22,770 bases of DNA, taken from IMG/VR virus record IMGVR_UViG_3300021376_000374, positions 1-22,770 of that record. One strand, given 5' to 3'. The notes under the pieces were generated by a model. It was not told the origin of the DNA and did no database searches. It was given only the letters and a program-made list of their open reading frames with translations. Position numbers and translations under genes: made by a program. This DNA is from a virus. Positions 22,026-22,770 of the stretch are shown one piece after another. Positions within the stretch are counted from its first letter, which is position 1. Each line of letters begins with the position of its first letter.

Positions 22026-22313
22026 ATGAAAATTAAATTAGAAAATCAAGAGTTAGAATACTCATATCCAGGCACACCGGAGAATTGTGTTTTTTTCAGA
22101 GGTAGGGCAAAAAAACCTTTCATTAAACTTCCTGATGAATGGGAAGAGTTTGTGGATTTAACCAGTCTTTCCGTACATCTCACTCCAATTGGAGCAAATC
22201 AAAATATTATTGTCAAGAGAACTCAAGGACTTGAAGTTCATTTACAGACAAATGGACTGCCGGTGGATTGCTACTACCTTATTTTTGGACAGGTGCTTGA
22301 CAAGGCACTTTGA
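22026..22313 (+). CDS. 95-residue protein of the fibre-module type
   Basis: A small protein (MKIKLENQELEYSYPGTPEN...) that is nearly a stand-alone copy of the C-terminal module of the protein at 19517. Shared pattern: C-V-F-F-R-G, then I-K-L-P-D-E-W, T-S-L-S-V-H-L-T-P-I-G-A-N-Q, then an I-I-V-K strand and a closing CYYLIFGQ strand. The start lies 4 bases after the preceding stop. It may complement or compete with the fused module. Its end carries a sigma70-like promoter, so it closes the late block. Confidence 0.65.
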   Translation: MKIKLENQELEYSYPGTPENCVFFRGRAKKPFIKLPDEWEEFVDLTSLSVHLTPIGANQNIIVKRTQGLEVHLQTNGLPVDCYYLIFGQVLDKAL

Positions 22314-22325
22314 ATGTTCTATACT
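22297..22325 (+). promoter_or_regulatory. sigma70-type early promoter for the gene at 22351
   Basis: TTGACA (22297-22302), 17 bases, TATACT (22320-22325). It begins inside the end of the upstream gene and leaves about 20 bases of leader before the ATG at 22351. Bases TTGACAAG.CA match those at the gp32 promoter. Confidence 0.65.
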
Positions 22326-22350
22326 ACCTAAGTAATCAGCAAACGAACCG

Positions 22351-22533
22351 ATGCAAGATGAGTATCTGACAAGCTGCGTGGTTGACCCTCTAAAGAAAAC
22401 AGTGTATCTGTATTCGAATGAAGGCGACACGAAGGAAGTAACCTGTGATACAATCGAAGAATTTATGAGCGTGTTGGAGTTTGTTCGCAACACCGTGGAT
22501 GAAAGAACTCTTACCTACGCAAATCCACTTTGA
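22351..22533 (+). CDS. small conserved early protein, unknown function
   Basis: A 60-residue protein (MQDEYLTSCVVDPLKKTVYL...) with a beta-rich start, then an acidic helix (CDTIEEFMSVLEFVRNTV). I recall near-identical small proteins in other cyanophages, always without function. A strong sigma70-type promoter stands directly upstream, so it is probably early. Two Cys (SCVV and VTCD) are present. It marks the switch from the late structural block to early-type genes. Confidence 0.65.
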   Translation: MQDEYLTSCVVDPLKKTVYLYSNEGDTKEVTCDTIEEFMSVLEFVRNTVDERTLTYANPL

Positions 22534-22540
22534 GTTTCAT

Positions 22541-22566
22541 TTTTGGGGCAAAAAAATCCCGGTAAA
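22541..22566 (+). repeat. GGGG-A/T-CCCGG intergenic element, copy 2
   Basis: TTTTGGGG, a 9-base C/A/T stretch, CCCGG, pyrimidine, AAA, then a run including ACTTTTTT. It matches the copy at 2008-2034 and stands about 30 bases before the ATG at 22596. Confidence 0.5.
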
Positions 22567-22595
22567 TTTTCTCACACGATACTTTTTTATAAAAT

Positions 22596-22770
22596 ATGAA
22601 TTTGTATAAAATTTCCTACAAAAGTCTCAAAGAAGAACCCGTTAAAACTACACCACAAAACGTTCAAGAGGCAAATGAGGCACTTTTTACTGTAAAGTGG
22701 AATTTACCAACAGCAGCAAAACACTGCGGAATGTCACAAAAAGAGATGAAACTGACATTTTGGGAATATC
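22596..22770 (+). CDS. hypothetical protein, 5' part, HTH-like
   Basis: Open to the right edge (58 codons seen). It starts MNLYKISYKSLKEEPVKTTP. Residues ~35-56 (WNLPTAAKHCGMSQKEMK) have the spacing of a helix-turn-helix: a helix, a G-M-S turn, then a second helix. This is suggestive only; the rest lies outside the window. The upstream gap contains the GGGG/CCCGG element and a TATAAAAT run, but no clear -35. Confidence 0.5.
   Translation, partial: MNLYKISYKSLKEEPVKTTPQNVQEANEALFTVKWNLPTAAKHCGMSQKEMKLTFWEY

Overview
This window comes from a contractile-tailed, T4-like myovirus, most probably a marine cyanophage (Kyanoviridae type infecting Synechococcus or Prochlorococcus). The evidence is protein-level recognition of gp33, gp59, gp32, gp53, gp48, gp4, gp54, gp26 and gp27-like genes, a PhoH protein, an MGME1-like exonuclease, and a DUF1825-type protein of the kind found in cyanobacteria and their phages. 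The DNA is AT-rich and tightly packed, with coding sequence almost edge to edge. No tRNA, insertion sequence or CRISPR array was seen, and no gene-free stretch reaches 300 bases; the longest are about 110 bases. All assignments are by reading; no database search was run.

Layout. (1) 1-3978, plus strand: the end of phoH, an exonuclease, the late-transcription co-activator gp33, a late-type gene for a probable capsid-targeted RlpA-like protein, the helicase loader gp59, a DUF1825-like protein and the ssDNA-binding protein gp32. (2) 3979-6932, minus strand: a block read gp4, a hypothetical protein, gp48 (tube cap), gp53 (wedge). It converges on gp32 with abutting stop codons. (3) 6978-22313, plus strand: baseplate hub, tail tube and spike genes. 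These are gp54, gp26, a 55-codon frame probably reached by -1 frameshifting, a tape-measure-like protein, a tail protein with lysozyme-like and M23 domains, a gp27-like hub, a small acidic protein, a giant gp5-like OB-fold spike protein with repeat tracts, a beta-helix spike protein and three structural or fibre-like proteins. (4) 22351-22770, plus strand: two small accessory genes, the first behind a sigma70-type promoter and the second cut by the window edge.

Regulation. Three sigma70-like promoters with perfect TTGACA, a 17-bp spacer and a near-perfect -10 lie inside the 3' ends of upstream genes and face gp33, gp32 and the gene at 22351. Late T4-type boxes (NATAAATA) sit on or beside stop codons ahead of structural genes. 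A strong terminator-like hairpin for gp32 is buried in the antisense strand of gp53.

How it fits together: gp33 helps switch on the late boxes; gp59 and gp32 serve replication; the minus block and the long plus block build the baseplate, tube and spike. The most interesting signals are the T_TTT_TTC frameshift site joining gp26 to the next frame, the capsid-targeting-like N-terminus on an RlpA-like protein, the dispersal of the T4 gp5 modules over three genes, the antisense terminator, and a shared GGGG...CCCGG element before two genes.
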